Notes: generated by a model from the letters alone, not told the origin. A DNA stretch of 64,000 bases from Micromonospora sp. WMMD1082 (GCF_029626175.1 NZ_JARUBM010000002.1:5969001-6033000), one strand, 5' to 3'. Positions 25,061 to 33,814 are shown, counted from the stretch's first letter. Program-made: numbers and translations.

Positions 25061-25501
25061 TCAAGCCAAGCGCGGCGGCTGCGCGATGATGCCGCATCCC
25101 GGCCCTGTCATTCTGTGTCCAAGCGCATCGCGGGTCTGGGGGCCGTAGACGCCGTCGGCTGCGATTCTGCTAGAACGCTGAACCTCAATCAACGCCTGCC
25201 GGGTAGCAGGTCCGAAATCGCCGTCGACCGCAATGTTCTTGCCGTAGCAGAAGCTCAGGGTGGTCTGAAGCGCCCGTACCGCTGAGCTGACCGAGCCCTG
25301 ACCCATCGTGCAGTTTGTGCTGGCGGCAGATGATCCACTAGACGGGATGTTTGCTGATCCAGGAACGGAAGTCGCGACCCCCACGGTTCGGGAACATTGT
25401 GCGAGGAGGCCGACATCCGCCGATGCTGGCGAACTCACAAGCGCCGCACCGCAGGCAATGGCCGTCGCCATCAGACCTTTGACCAGACGTGCTGAATGCA
25501 T
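25061..25501 (-). CDS. Secreted peptidoglycan-binding domain protein
   Basis: 146 residues. A signal peptide (LMATAIACGAALVSSPASA, cleavage near residue 28) is followed by a short linker and one PG_binding_1 domain: VRALQTTLSFCYGKNIAVDG, DFGPATRQALIEVQRSSRIA, ADGVYGPQTRDALG. No catalytic domain is attached. Four cysteines may form disulphides. It probably binds cell wall outside the membrane. Confidence 0.85.
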   Translation of the reverse strand: MHSARLVKGLMATAIACGAALVSSPASADVGLLAQCSRTVGVATSVPGSANIPSSGSSAASTNCTMGQGSVSSAVRALQTTLSFCYGKNIAVDGDFGPATRQALIEVQRSSRIAADGVYGPQTRDALGHRMTGPGCGIIAQPPRLA

Positions 25502-25659
25502 GGAACTCCCCCATGTGTGTCATGTTCCGAATCTGATTGGGTCAATCGGTTCGCAAATGCGGATCCGGATTCCAGGTCACGTTGCTCAGGTGCGATAGTT
25601 CTGATCCATGGATGGTGATCACCGTATCAACGGTGTGGGTACTCAGGCAAGCCCGCGTT

Positions 25660-25938
25660 CCGCAGGTCTATGTCGATAGTCCGGCGCTCGGACCTGAAGA
25701 TGCTGGTCAATGGTTGTGCGGCTGGCGTCTACGGGCCCCGCGAGGCCCTGGACCGCGCCGACGCCGACGCCCGTCTGGCAAGCCGAACGGACGGCGGCGA
25801 CCGCGACCCGGGAGTTGTGGCCAAGCCGTCGACGCCCGCGAGGCCCAGGGTCGGGCCGAGGCGCACGCCGCGGAGCGGATCCAGGTGCTGCTGACCGAGA
25901 CCGGCCGCCGCGAGCAGGCCGAGGCTCCGCGCCACTGA
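25660..25938 (+). pseudogene. Decayed coding remnant (coiled-coil-like protein)
   Basis: Two neighbouring frames carry coding-like pieces that look like one broken gene: EALDRADADARLA in one frame around 25745-25785, and EAQGRAEAHAAERIQVLLTE ending at a stop at 25938 in another. Together they suggest an alanine/arginine/glutamate-rich helical protein with a frameshift. The rest of 25502-26130 holds only a short hairpin at 25620-25635 and nothing else recognisable. Confidence 0.35.
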
Positions 25939-26130
25939 CCTGACCGACGGCCCCGGGCGAGTCCACCGAATCACCCCGGGCCGGGAGTGCCTCCATAAGT
26001 GTTCTTATCGAGGCACGAAAATGTCCCGGCTTCGGACCGTCGGGTTCGACCTCGTTCCGAGCGGGCCGGGACCACCCGCAATGGCCCCCGGCCCGCCACC
26101 CGATCATCACCCGACAGGAGCCCTCCGCCC

Positions 26131-26469
26131 ATGCCCACCAGGAAGCCCACCGCCGTCGCCGGCCGGGCCCGCCGGCCCGAGCCGGCCGACCCGGAGTTCG
26201 TCGCGCTGATCGCGGCCGTCGAGTCGCTGCTCGCCGAGTGGACCGGCCCCGACCCGCTGCCGCCGCACGGCGTTGCGCACCAGGACCCGCGCATCGGTCT
26301 GCTGACGTGGCACCTGCGCGGCCTGCCCGCGCAGCTCGACCACGTCCGTGCCGCACTGCGCATCGCCGACCCCGCAGAGGTCCGCCTCGTCCGGGTCCTG
26401 GCCGAGATCGCGCTGTATAAGGACGTCAACTGCATTTGCCCTGTTCGTCGGCATGTTGCCAGTCAGTAG
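26131..26469 (+). CDS. Hypothetical protein, probably C-terminally truncated
   Basis: 112 residues from an ATG with an AGGAGCC ribosome site. The body is helical (PEFVALIAAVESLLAEWTGP, HLRGLPAQLDHVRAALRIAD, VRLVRVLAEIALYKD). The last 15 residues, NCICPVRRHVASQ, look unlike the rest and suggest the gene was cut by an insertion or deletion. Family not recognised. Confidence 0.5.
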   Translation: MPTRKPTAVAGRARRPEPADPEFVALIAAVESLLAEWTGPDPLPPHGVAHQDPRIGLLTWHLRGLPAQLDHVRAALRIADPAEVRLVRVLAEIALYKDVNCICPVRRHVASQ

Positions 26470-27346
26470 GTCTGGTCCGCCACGGCCATTCACGCGCGTG
26501 TGTCACCGGTCCTTCGCCACGTCGCTGGCTACGCTTTCTACGCCCCCTGAGCAGGCCCACCGTCCATGTTGGTCCGGCTCGGATCAGGGGCGGGAAGTCA
26601 CTCACTGGTTCCAGTGCCTGAGTAGGAGTACGCCAACCCGCCGCGCCCGGCCGGAGTGGCGGCTTGCTGCTCCGGGCGGCGAAAGCCGTGACGTCGGGCG
26701 AAGAGAACCTGTAGGTGCTTCCGCATCACCACAACGGGCCAGATGACCAGGCGGCGACGCCCGGTGATCCGGCCCTACAGAAGCCACCCTGGCTAATCCG
26801 GGTGTGGCCCTATGTACGGACGGGGCTGCAGCTCGTGATCCTGCTCGTACATCACGAGGGCCTACACCTTGTGGTGCAGGCCCTCGTGGCGGTAACCGAT
26901 CTAGCGGTGAAGAACTGGAGGATCCGCTAGGTCTTCTCGGGCGGTGGAGTCGGTGTTGGCAGCGCCGGCTCCACCCGCTTGTACTTGGGTGCTGACGCAA
27001 CGTGCACCTCTGTGCACACTCGCCGGCCCCGCCAGGGTCGCCGTGACACTGTAAATCGTCAACCTCAACAGTACGATTTATATCTGTCGCGATCTCCTGT
27101 TTTGCCCGGTTGCATACGGCTTATTAGGAGCAAGAAGGCGCGCTGTCGGTCGTCATAGTGGCCGGTGAGTCACGACGCGGCCCAGATGGCGGGCTTCTCG
27201 CGCCAGCGCCAGCCCGCCGTAGCCGCCCCCACCGCGGCAGCAACTGGCGTACCTCTGGGCGGGGGGTTGACCGGCAGCGGGCGGGGTGTCGGTGTGCTTG
27301 TCGGGACCACACCACTTGACGGCCAGCGGGACGGTGACGCAGCGCC
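26470..27346. other. Gene-poor accessory stretch with AT-rich patch next to the integrase
   Basis: Only one weak small ORF (26715-26930) is found. An AT-rich patch at 27040-27130 is unlike the rest of the window and contains an AAATCGT/ACGATTT inverted pair (27053-27059, 27073-27079). It lies just beyond the 3' end of the integrase gene and could be part of an attachment region or a terminator. No tRNA gene is present here. Confidence 0.4.
26715..26930 (+). CDS. Possible small membrane-associated protein
   Basis: A 71-codon ORF from GTG 26715 with a hydrophobic stretch GLQLVILLVHHEGLHLVVQA. A near-perfect inverted repeat (CGAGGGCCTACACC and GGTGCAGGCCCTCG) lies within it around 26856-26888, so the apparent coding may only be a terminator-like structure. 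Low confidence. Confidence 0.25.
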   Translation: MLPHHHNGPDDQAATPGDPALQKPPWLIRVWPYVRTGLQLVILLVHHEGLHLVVQALVAVTDLAVKNWRIR

Positions 27347-28444
27347 TCAGAGGCCGACGCCGGTCAGGGGGTTGGCTTGCCAGCGGTTGATGTCTTCGAT
27401 GTAGCCATACAAGGTGGTGAAACCGTCTTTCCAGCCGCCGGCGCGAGCGATGCGCAGCGGGTCGGCGCCAGCCCGATACGTCTCGGTGGCGAAGCCACGG
27501 CGCAGGCTGTGGCCAGACCACGCGGCGCGCGGGTCGAGGTCAGCGGCAGATGCAGTGCGGGCGACGATGAGAGCGACGGCTTGACCGGTGAGCCGTCCGT
27601 CGGCGCTGCCCCGGCCAGTGGGTACCCGGCCGAGCCGGCCGTGCCGATCGATGCGAACCAGCAGCGGTCCGCTGATGCGCCCGTGCTCGGCCAACGTGGA
27701 GAGCCATGCCTGCGCGGTACGCACGGGACAGGTGTGTGGGTGGGTGCCCCAGGGAAGGGCCGCGGTGCGGCCGATGGAGTCACGGTCGGTTTTGGCGGTG
27801 CGGACGGTGACCTCCAGACCATCTGGAGTGAAGGCCAGGTCGGCGATGTCCAAGGCGGCCAGCTCGCTGCGCCGGGCGCCCATGGCGAAGCCGAGCACGA
27901 GCAGCGCCGTGTCCCGAACTCCGCCGGGAGTGCTGCGGTCGAGGACGGAAACCATGGCGCGTAGCGCGCTGATGGTGACCGGAGTGGCCTTGCGCACCCG
28001 CACGCCGGTGCCGCTGGTGGCTCGATCACGGCGGTAAGCACGCAGCACCGCGCGGGGTCCTTCGGTGGGCAGGGCGCCAGCGCCGGCGGCGCGGTGTGCG
28101 GCGGCGATCGCGGCCAGGGCACGCTCGATGCTGGCAGGGGCGCGGCCGGCATCGGCGAGGGTGTTGACGTACTCGGTGACGACCAGGTGGATGTCGGGGC
28201 CGTTGGTCAGCAAAGTGTGTAGCCCGGCGGCGAGTTCATCGACTTCGCCAGCAGGCGGGGATGTCGTCAGAAGACGCCGGCCGGCACACCAAGTGAGGAA
28301 GCGGCGCAGGTCGCCGGTGTAGGCGCGGCGGGTGCTCTCGGGCATGGCGCGGCGCAGTCGGTCGCGGGTGGCCGCCGACAGGGTCAGCTGCCGGCTTGCG
28401 GGGCCGGTCGCGATGATGTCGGAGGGCTCGGGCGAGGCGGTCAT
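27347..28444 (-). CDS. Tyrosine-type site-specific integrase
   Basis: A 365-residue tyrosine recombinase. An N-terminal SAM-like core-binding domain (STRRAYTGDLRRFLTWCAGR) leads to a catalytic domain with the arginine in GFAMGARRSELAAL, the HxxR box HSLRRGFATE, a GGWKDGFTTLYGY segment, and the likely nucleophile tyrosine in YGYIED. All catalytic positions are present, so it may be active. It sits among gene fragments and small orphan genes, suggesting an old integrated element. No attachment site or partner excisionase was found. Confidence 0.9.
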   Translation of the reverse strand: MTASPEPSDIIATGPASRQLTLSAATRDRLRRAMPESTRRAYTGDLRRFLTWCAGRRLLTTSPPAGEVDELAAGLHTLLTNGPDIHLVVTEYVNTLADAGRAPASIERALAAIAAAHRAAGAGALPTEGPRAVLRAYRRDRATSGTGVRVRKATPVTISALRAMVSVLDRSTPGGVRDTALLVLGFAMGARRSELAALDIADLAFTPDGLEVTVRTAKTDRDSIGRTAALPWGTHPHTCPVRTAQAWLSTLAEHGRISGPLLVRIDRHGRLGRVPTGRGSADGRLTGQAVALIVARTASAADLDPRAAWSGHSLRRGFATETYRAGADPLRIARAGGWKDGFTTLYGYIEDINRWQANPLTGVGL

Positions 28445-28632
28445 GGCTGGTTCCCAACAGGGTCGCGGCGACCGTTCATCAAGTCACGGGAAGGAACGTT
28501 ATCGTGAATGAGAGCGCAGTGAGCTCCGCGGCGCGATGAGCGCACCTAAAACAGCCGTCTGTCATGATTTCCTCCGGGGTCTACCGCGTCAGCGGCCGAG
28601 CACGCTATCGACCAGCCGCCGCAGGGCGTCGA

Positions 28633-28938
28633 TCAGCTCGGCCGTCCCGTCGCCCGTCCCGCTGGCGTTGCCCGACGGCGACGCGTCCGGCCACCGGTGA
28701 CGGCCACCATCGCAGCGGCCGCAACCAACACACCCGCGAGCACCCACGGCGCGAGCAGCACGCAGCCGGCCACGACCAGGCCGGCCACCGGGTGCCCGAC
28801 CACCGTCCCACCGATCGCCGACGCCACCGCGCCGCCGCCGCTGGCGAGCGCGACTACCCCCCAAGCGGGGCCGGACTCTCCAGCCCCGCCCGAACGCACC
28901 ACGTTGAACACTGCGACCGCGAGCAACTGCCCGTACAT
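28633..28938 (-). CDS. Small membrane protein, probably frameshifted at its end
   Basis: 101 residues with two hydrophobic helices (GPAWGVVALASGGGAVASAI and GLVVAGCVLLAPWVLAGVLV). After the second, this frame turns arginine-rich and stops, while the next frame continues as PDASPSGNASGTGDGTAELI then DALRRLVDSVLGR and stops at 28589. The second ending looks more natural, so a one-base change near 28690 is likely. Small two-helix proteins like this occur near actinomycete integrative-element genes. The rest of 28445-29015 shows no other gene. Confidence 0.45.
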   Translation of the reverse strand: MYGQLLAVAVFNVVRSGGAGESGPAWGVVALASGGGAVASAIGGTVVGHPVAGLVVAGCVLLAPWVLAGVLVAAAAMVAVTGGRTRRRRATPAGRATGRPS

Positions 28939-29015
28939 CAGGGTGTGTTGGGGTCGGTCAGACCGGTCGGGTGAGAGGTGGCGGTCTTCTACGCTGTGGA
29001 GATTGTTTCCTCGGT

Positions 29016-29045
29016 TGTCGAATGGCGATCAGTGCGGCTCGTCGG
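29016..29045 (+). promoter_or_regulatory. Candidate ECF42-type promoter
   Basis: TGTCGA at 29016-29021 followed 18 bases later by CGTCGG at 29040-29045, about 50 bases before the DGPF/YCII gene. ECF42 sigma factors are known to recognise a TGTCGA-like -35 element ahead of their own DGPF-sigma operons. The position fits autoregulation. Confidence 0.45.
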
Positions 29046-29091
29046 AGAGGTAGGCGGGCCCGGCCGGGCCCCACACGATGGGATGCGCGAC

Positions 29092-29448
29092 ATGGCGAAG
29101 TACCTGATCCTCATCCACGGCGACGAGCGGCAGTGGGCCGCGATGTCCCCGCAGGAGTCGCAGCAGCTCGACGAGGCCCACCGCGCCTTCTCCGCCGCGG
29201 CCGGGCCGGCCATCCTCGACAGCCAGCAGCTGGAGCCGGCGAACATCGCGACCACCCTGCGTACGGACGCCGGCGGTCGGCTGACCGTCACCGATGGGCC
29301 GTTCCTGGAGACCAAGGAGGCGGTGGGCGGCTACTACCTGATCGAGGCCGCTGACCTCGATGAGGTGATCGGTCTGGCCTCGCGGCTGTACGAGGTCTCC
29401 GCCGGCCACAGCGGGGTGGAGATCCGTCCGGTGGTCGATCACGGATGA
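29092..29448 (+). CDS. DGPF/YCII-domain protein partner of ECF42 sigma factor
   Basis: 118 residues with the YCII/DGPF layout: MAKYLILIHGDERQWAAM, then LTVTDGPFLETKEAVGGYYL (the D-G-P-F motif) and IRPVVDH at the end. An ATG three codons earlier (29083) is also possible. Its stop overlaps the sigma-factor start (ATGA). DGPF proteins are the hallmark neighbours of the ECF42 group; their biochemical role is unsettled. Confidence 0.9.
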   Translation: MAKYLILIHGDERQWAAMSPQESQQLDEAHRAFSAAAGPAILDSQQLEPANIATTLRTDAGGRLTVTDGPFLETKEAVGGYYLIEAADLDEVIGLASRLYEVSAGHSGVEIRPVVDHG

Positions 29449-30677
29449 GCGCCGAGGTCGTCGCGGCGGTCGCGCAGGCGCACCGCCGCGACTGGGCCCG
29501 GGTGTTGGCCGCGACGGTACGCCTGACCCGAGACCTCGATCTCGCGGAGGAGTGCACCCAGGACGCCTACGCCCAGGCGCTGCGGACCTGGACGCAGAGC
29601 GGCATCCCCGATCGCCCCGGTGCGTGGCTCACGACCACTGCCCGCAACCGGGCGCGGGATGTGCTGCGCCGGGAGTCGGTGCTGCGCCGCGCCCTACCGC
29701 TGCTGGTATCCGACCGGTCGGTGCCCGGACCGGAGGACGGACTCGATGACGACCGCCTGCGGCTCGTCTTCACCTGCTGTCACCCGGCCCTGTCCCGCGA
29801 CGCCCAGGTCGCGCTGACGCTGCGGCTGGTGTGCGGCCTGTCCACGGCCGAGGTGGCCCGCGCGTTCCTGGTGTCGGAGCCGACCATGGCCGCGCGGATC
29901 ACCCGGGCCAAGAAGAAGATCGCCACCGCCCGTATCCCGTACCGCGTGCCGTCGCCCGACCACCTCGCCGAACGCGTCAGCGCCGTTCTTGAGGTCGTAC
30001 ATCTGATCTTCACCACCGGCCACACGGCGCCGATCGGCACGCATCTTGTCCGCCGGCACCTGGTGGACAGTGCCATCGGCCTGACCCGCATGCTGCACCT
30101 GCTCATGCCGCACGACGCCGAGATCAGCGCCCTGCTCGCGCTGCTGCTGCTCATCCACGCGCGCGCCGACAGCCGCCTGTCCGCCACCGGGCGGCTACAA
30201 CTGCTCTCCGAGCAGGATCGCACGCGCTGGGACACCCGGCTGATCAGCGAGGGTGTTGCCCTGCTGACCGATGCGCTGCGCCGCCAGCCGCCCACCCGGT
30301 ACGCCGTGGAGGCCGCGATCGCCGCCGTGCACGCCCAGGCACCGACCTGGCAGGACACCGACTGGGTGGAGATCGTCGGGCTGTACGACGTCCTGCTCCG
30401 GCTCTGGCCCTCGCCGGTGGTCCAGCTCAACCGTGCGGTGGCGGTGGGTCTGCGCGACGGCCCGCAGGCCGGCCTCGACGCGCTGACGCCGCTGCTCGCC
30501 GAGCCGGCGCTGGCCACCTACGGCTACCTCAGCGCCGCCCGCGCCGACTTCCTGCGCCAACTGCGCCAGTGGGCAGCGGCGGCCGACGCGTACCACGAGG
30601 CGCTGGCGCTCACCGACAACGCCGTCGAACGCGCCTTCCTCAGCGAACGGCTCGCCGACGTCCAGCGTGCCCGGTAG
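29445..30677 (+). CDS. ECF42-group RNA polymerase sigma factor with C-terminal TPR-like domain
   Basis: A 410-residue protein. Sigma region 2 is at about 20-85 (RDLDLAEECTQDAYAQALRT, PGAWLTTTARNRARDVLRRE) and region 4 at about 115-165 (VCGLSTAEVARAFLVSEPTM). A long helical C-terminal extension (170-410) contains the conserved PxRYAVEAAIAAVHA and PVVQLNRAVAV segments typical of ECF42 factors. No anti-sigma gene is nearby, consistent with control through the extension. Coupled to the DGPF gene. Confidence 0.92.
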   Translation: MSAEVVAAVAQAHRRDWARVLAATVRLTRDLDLAEECTQDAYAQALRTWTQSGIPDRPGAWLTTTARNRARDVLRRESVLRRALPLLVSDRSVPGPEDGLDDDRLRLVFTCCHPALSRDAQVALTLRLVCGLSTAEVARAFLVSEPTMAARITRAKKKIATARIPYRVPSPDHLAERVSAVLEVVHLIFTTGHTAPIGTHLVRRHLVDSAIGLTRMLHLLMPHDAEISALLALLLLIHARADSRLSATGRLQLLSEQDRTRWDTRLISEGVALLTDALRRQPPTRYAVEAAIAAVHAQAPTWQDTDWVEIVGLYDVLLRLWPSPVVQLNRAVAVGLRDGPQAGLDALTPLLAEPALATYGYLSAARADFLRQLRQWAAAADAYHEALALTDNAVERAFLSERLADVQRAR

Positions 30678-30839
30678 TCCGGCTGCACCCGTGATGGGGG
30701 CACCGGCGACCCTCGAAGTTGACTCTGCCGGGTGGTCGCGGTGGTCACAGCAGACTCACTGGTCGCCGGAGTTTCCGCCGGCCACCGCCGGGTAGGGCGT
30801 TGCGGGACCGCACCGCACGACCGCCCGAGGAGAGCGTCC

Positions 30840-31742
30840 GTGAGCGAGAACCAGCACACCCAGCAGGACCCGACCGAGCAGTACGGCCAGCAGTCGGGTC
30901 AGCCCAATCAGCAGCAGACCCCGCCGGGTCGTACCGACGAGATGTCGCCGGAGCCGGACCACGGCGAGGAGACGTACCGGGGCACCGGCAAGCTCGACGG
31001 GAAGAAGGCGGTCATCACCGGCGGCGACTCCGGCATCGGCCGGGCGGTGGCCATCGCGTACGCCCGGGAGGGCGCCGACGTGCTGATCTCCTACCTCGGC
31101 GAGGAGGAGGACGCGGACGCCCGGGAGACGGTCCGGCTGATCGAGGCCGCCGGCCGCAAGGGCGTCGCGATCCGCGGCGACATCGCCGACGAGCGCAACT
31201 GCGAGGCGTTGATCGAGCGGGCGGTGGCCGACCTCGGCGGCATCGACATCCTGGTCAACAACGCGGCGTACCAGATGGCGCAGGAGAAGGGCATCGCCGG
31301 GATCAGCACCGAGCAGTTCGACCGGGTGTTCAAGACCAACCTGTACGCGATGTTCTGGCTGTGCAAGGCCGCCCTGCCGCACCTCGGCGAGGGGTCCACG
31401 ATCATCAACACCTCCTCGATCCAGGCGTTCGACCCGTCGCCGCAGCTGCTCGACTACGCCACCACCAAGGCGGGGATCGCCAACTTCACCAAGGCGCTCG
31501 CCGCCGACCTGGTCGACCGGGGCATCCGGGTCAACGCGGTCGCGCCGGGCCCGATCTGGACGCCGCTGATCCCGGCGACCATGCCGCAGGAGAAGGTCAA
31601 GCAGTTCGGCCGGGACACCCCGGTCGGCCGGCCGGGGCAGCCCGCCGAGCTGGCCCCGGCGTACGTCTTCTTCGCCTCGCAGGAGTCGAGCTTCATCACC
31701 GGCGAGGTGCTCGGCGTGACCGGCGGCCGCTTCACCAAGTAG
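30840..31742 (+). CDS. Short-chain dehydrogenase/reductase (stress-type, YhdF/YhxC-like)
   Basis: A 300-residue SDR. A hydrophilic Gln/Pro/Asp-rich N-terminal extension (1-50) precedes the Rossmann fold. The cofactor motif is GGDSGIGRAVA, the structural motif VNNAAYQ, and the catalytic set S (INTSSIQ) with Y and K in LDYATTKAG. The extension and the sequence GRPGQPAELAPAYVFFAS match stress-associated SDRs such as YhdF, often called glucose dehydrogenases without proof. The GTG at 30840 has GAGGAGAG upstream. Confidence 0.9.
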   Translation: MSENQHTQQDPTEQYGQQSGQPNQQQTPPGRTDEMSPEPDHGEETYRGTGKLDGKKAVITGGDSGIGRAVAIAYAREGADVLISYLGEEEDADARETVRLIEAAGRKGVAIRGDIADERNCEALIERAVADLGGIDILVNNAAYQMAQEKGIAGISTEQFDRVFKTNLYAMFWLCKAALPHLGEGSTIINTSSIQAFDPSPQLLDYATTKAGIANFTKALAADLVDRGIRVNAVAPGPIWTPLIPATMPQEKVKQFGRDTPVGRPGQPAELAPAYVFFASQESSFITGEVLGVTGGRFTK

Positions 31743-31767
31743 TCCAGGGGCCGCTTCACCAAGTGGT

Positions 31768-32439
31768 TCAGCGCGGCCAGGCGGACAACTGCCGGCGTAC
31801 CCGGGTGATGTCGGCGGGGCCCAGGCCGTAGCGGGTGAACCGGCGGTCCGGGATGCGGTCCAGGTAGCGCCCGGCGGCCCGCACGTCGGCGTCGTCGAGG
31901 GCGGGGTCGAGCTGCCGGGCAAGGTCCAGCAGCTCGGCCACGTCCCGTTGCTCCAACGCGGAGGCCACGTCGATGTAGTCGCGGACCTCGCGCCGGTTGA
32001 CCAGCGCGGCGGTCTTGTTGGCGATCAGGTCGCGGACGTCCATCACCGGCCCGAGGTCCATCACCACCGGGCTGCGGTACCGGTCGAGGCGGGCCAGGCT
32101 GAGCCGGATGCGCCGACCGTCCCGGGCGACGACGAAGTCCCGCAGATCCCGGTCCAGACCGTCGAACAGGTCACCGAGGTCGCTGTCCGGATCCGCGTCC
32201 GCCACCTCGAACCCGGCGGCCTCCAGCGCGGCCCGGACGTCGGCCGCCGCCGCGGCGGCGGCGCCCTCGACGTCGGCGAAGAGGTCGACGTCCTCGGTGG
32301 GGCGGGTGACCAGCCCGTGTGCGGCCCAGGCCACCCCGCCGCCGAGCACGAAGCGGTGTGGCCCGGCGACGGTCAACGCCACCCGGGCCACCTCGCGGTA
32401 GAACTCGTGCGGATGTGCCTCGGGCGGTGCGTCGCTCAC
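31768..32439 (-). CDS. Nucleotidyltransferase (AbiEii/MenA-like toxin)
   Basis: 223 residues. The nucleotidyltransferase core is FVLGGGVAWAAHGLVTRPTE then DVDLFADVEG, with the G-G and D-x-D of the fold. MDVRDLIANKTAALVNRREV then RDYIDVA resembles the K-x-x-A-x-x-x-R-x-x-x-RDxxD region of AbiEii proteins. The GTG at 32439 overlaps the stop of the upstream small gene. Such proteins can be toxins that add nucleotides to tRNA; here it is a probable TA pair, not proven. Confidence 0.8.
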   Translation of the reverse strand: MSDAPPEAHPHEFYREVARVALTVAGPHRFVLGGGVAWAAHGLVTRPTEDVDLFADVEGAAAAAAADVRAALEAAGFEVADADPDSDLGDLFDGLDRDLRDFVVARDGRRIRLSLARLDRYRSPVVMDLGPVMDVRDLIANKTAALVNRREVRDYIDVASALEQRDVAELLDLARQLDPALDDADVRAAGRYLDRIPDRRFTRYGLGPADITRVRRQLSAWPR

Positions 32440-32777
32440 GCCGACCGCAGGCCCCGGTGCCGGCTCTCCCACGCCAGGCGTACGCCCCGGGGCAGGTTGA
32501 GTAGTCGCCACACCCGGCGCAGCGCCCGGCCGTCGATCAGCCGGCGGAGGTCGTCGACGTTCGTGGTCTCCCGCAGCACGTTCTCGTACATCCAGAGCAG
32601 CTGGTCGGGATCGGCCAGGTCGAACGCGCGGTCGGCGCACCACATCAGCCGCACCGGCAACTCCACCACGCCCCGGGTGGGTCCGCGCAGCTCGGCGAGG
32701 GTCCGGGCCACCACGGCGGGACGACCCGGCCGGGCCAGGTGCGCCACGCCGCTCGTGGTGGGGACGACGGCCTGCAT
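32436..32777 (-). CDS. Small antitoxin-like or regulatory partner of the nucleotidyltransferase
   Basis: 113 residues: VVARTLAELRGPTRGVVELP and DPDQLLWMYENVLRETTNVD suggest a compact helical protein. It precedes the nucleotidyltransferase with a 4-base overlap, the order of many antitoxin-toxin operons. No DNA-binding motif is clear. A role as antitoxin is inferred from position. Confidence 0.7.
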   Translation of the reverse strand: MQAVVPTTSGVAHLARPGRPAVVARTLAELRGPTRGVVELPVRLMWCADRAFDLADPDQLLWMYENVLRETTNVDDLRRLIDGRALRRVWRLLNLPRGVRLAWESRHRGLRSA

Positions 32778-33149
32778 GCCGTCAGGATAGCCCCGGACCG
32801 GGCGGGATCGGGCGTACGACCGGCCGCCGCCCGCCGATCCGACCGCCGACGTGGGCGGTATATAGCCTAATGTCGGATTCTGGCTGGCGGCGCGGCGGAA
32901 TGGCTGGGGGGTGGGGGTGGTTGTACACCCCTGAACGGCCGAGGAGGACGCCCGGTGTGGCGGGTGGGTCGGGGTCGGGGAATGGCCCGGGCCGGTCGGT
33001 CGTTGTACATGGTCCGACGCCGCGATGTGGCTCTGTTGGCCCCGCGCGTCGGTAAGTCTTTCCCCTTTTTCGTTTGGGCGCCTGACGGTGCTTGCGCATG
33101 TCCGGTCCCCCCTTGGTCGGTGTGCGTCGACCCCCGAATGGAGCTTGTC
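32778..33149. other. Leader region of the second lysozyme-like gene
   Basis: About 370 bases without a gene. It contains a run of G-rich sequence (32885-33000), a TTGTACACCCC/TTGTACATGG pair of similar sites near 32920 and 33003, and a GGAG ribosome site at 33140. The long leader suggests 5' regulation, but it does not match any riboswitch I recognise. Confidence 0.4.
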
Positions 33150-33728
33150 ATGAACTCGATGTTGCGTAAGACGGTGCTGGGTGTTGCTGGTGTGGCGTGT
33201 GCTGGTGGGCTGGTTGCTGGTCCGGTGGCCGCGTTCGCCGAGGGTCCGGTCGCGGGTGTGCAGGCCGTGCAGGCTGACAAGCCGGACATGAGCACGCTGA
33301 TCCCGCATGGTGTGCAGGGCGCCCAGTCGCGCATCGACCTCAACGATGAGCAGGTCGACAACGTGAAGGCGATCATCGCGGCGACGAAGAAGGCCGACAT
33401 GGACGAGCGTGCCGCCGTGGTCGCGATCGGTACCGCGTTGCAGGAGTCGAAGTTGGAGAACCTGGGTCACCTGGGTGACCGCAACGACCACGACTCGCAG
33501 GGTCTGTTCCAGCAGCGTCCGTCCAGTGGTTGGGGCACGGTGGAGCAGATCACCGACCCGGAGTACTCGACCCTGGCGTTCCTGAAGGGGTTGAAGCAGG
33601 TCGACGGCTGGCAGGACATGCCGCTGACCGTGGCCGCGCAGACGGTGCAGGTGTCGGCGTTCCCGGATCACTACGCGCAGTGGGAGCAGCTGGCCGCCGA
33701 TCTGGTCGCCGAGCACTGGAACAGCTGA
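33150..33728 (+). CDS. Secreted lysozyme/transglycosylase-like protein (paralogue of 11071)
   Basis: 192 residues. The signal peptide (TVLGVAGVACAGGLVAGPVA, ending AAFAEG) is followed by the same domain as the 11071 product: PHGVQGAQSRIDL, ALQESKLENLGHLG, DSQGLFQQRPSSGWG, ITDPEY and a final HYAQWEQLAADLV. It lacks the longer linker of the paralogue. The Glu of QES is the likely catalytic residue. A single-gene unit with its own terminator. Confidence 0.83.
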   Translation: MNSMLRKTVLGVAGVACAGGLVAGPVAAFAEGPVAGVQAVQADKPDMSTLIPHGVQGAQSRIDLNDEQVDNVKAIIAATKKADMDERAAVVAIGTALQESKLENLGHLGDRNDHDSQGLFQQRPSSGWGTVEQITDPEYSTLAFLKGLKQVDGWQDMPLTVAAQTVQVSAFPDHYAQWEQLAADLVAEHWNS

Positions 33729-33780
33729 CACCCGCAACAGCTGACCCGATAGACATTCCTCCACAGGGGGAGCAGGAAAC

Positions 33781-33814
33781 CGCTGGCCGGCACCCACTCG
33801 GGTGCCGGCCAGCG
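33781..33814 (+). terminator. Terminator after the lysozyme-like gene
   Basis: CGCTGGCCGGCACCC (33781-33795) and its exact complement (33800-33814) with an ACTC loop, about 50 bases past the stop. The following 300 bases to the fdh start hold no gene. Confidence 0.85.

Noticed and set aside
26856..26888. rho-independent terminator of an upstream gene
   Set aside because: There is a near-perfect inverted repeat, but no clear gene ends just before it, so I list it only as a caution on the small ORF there.
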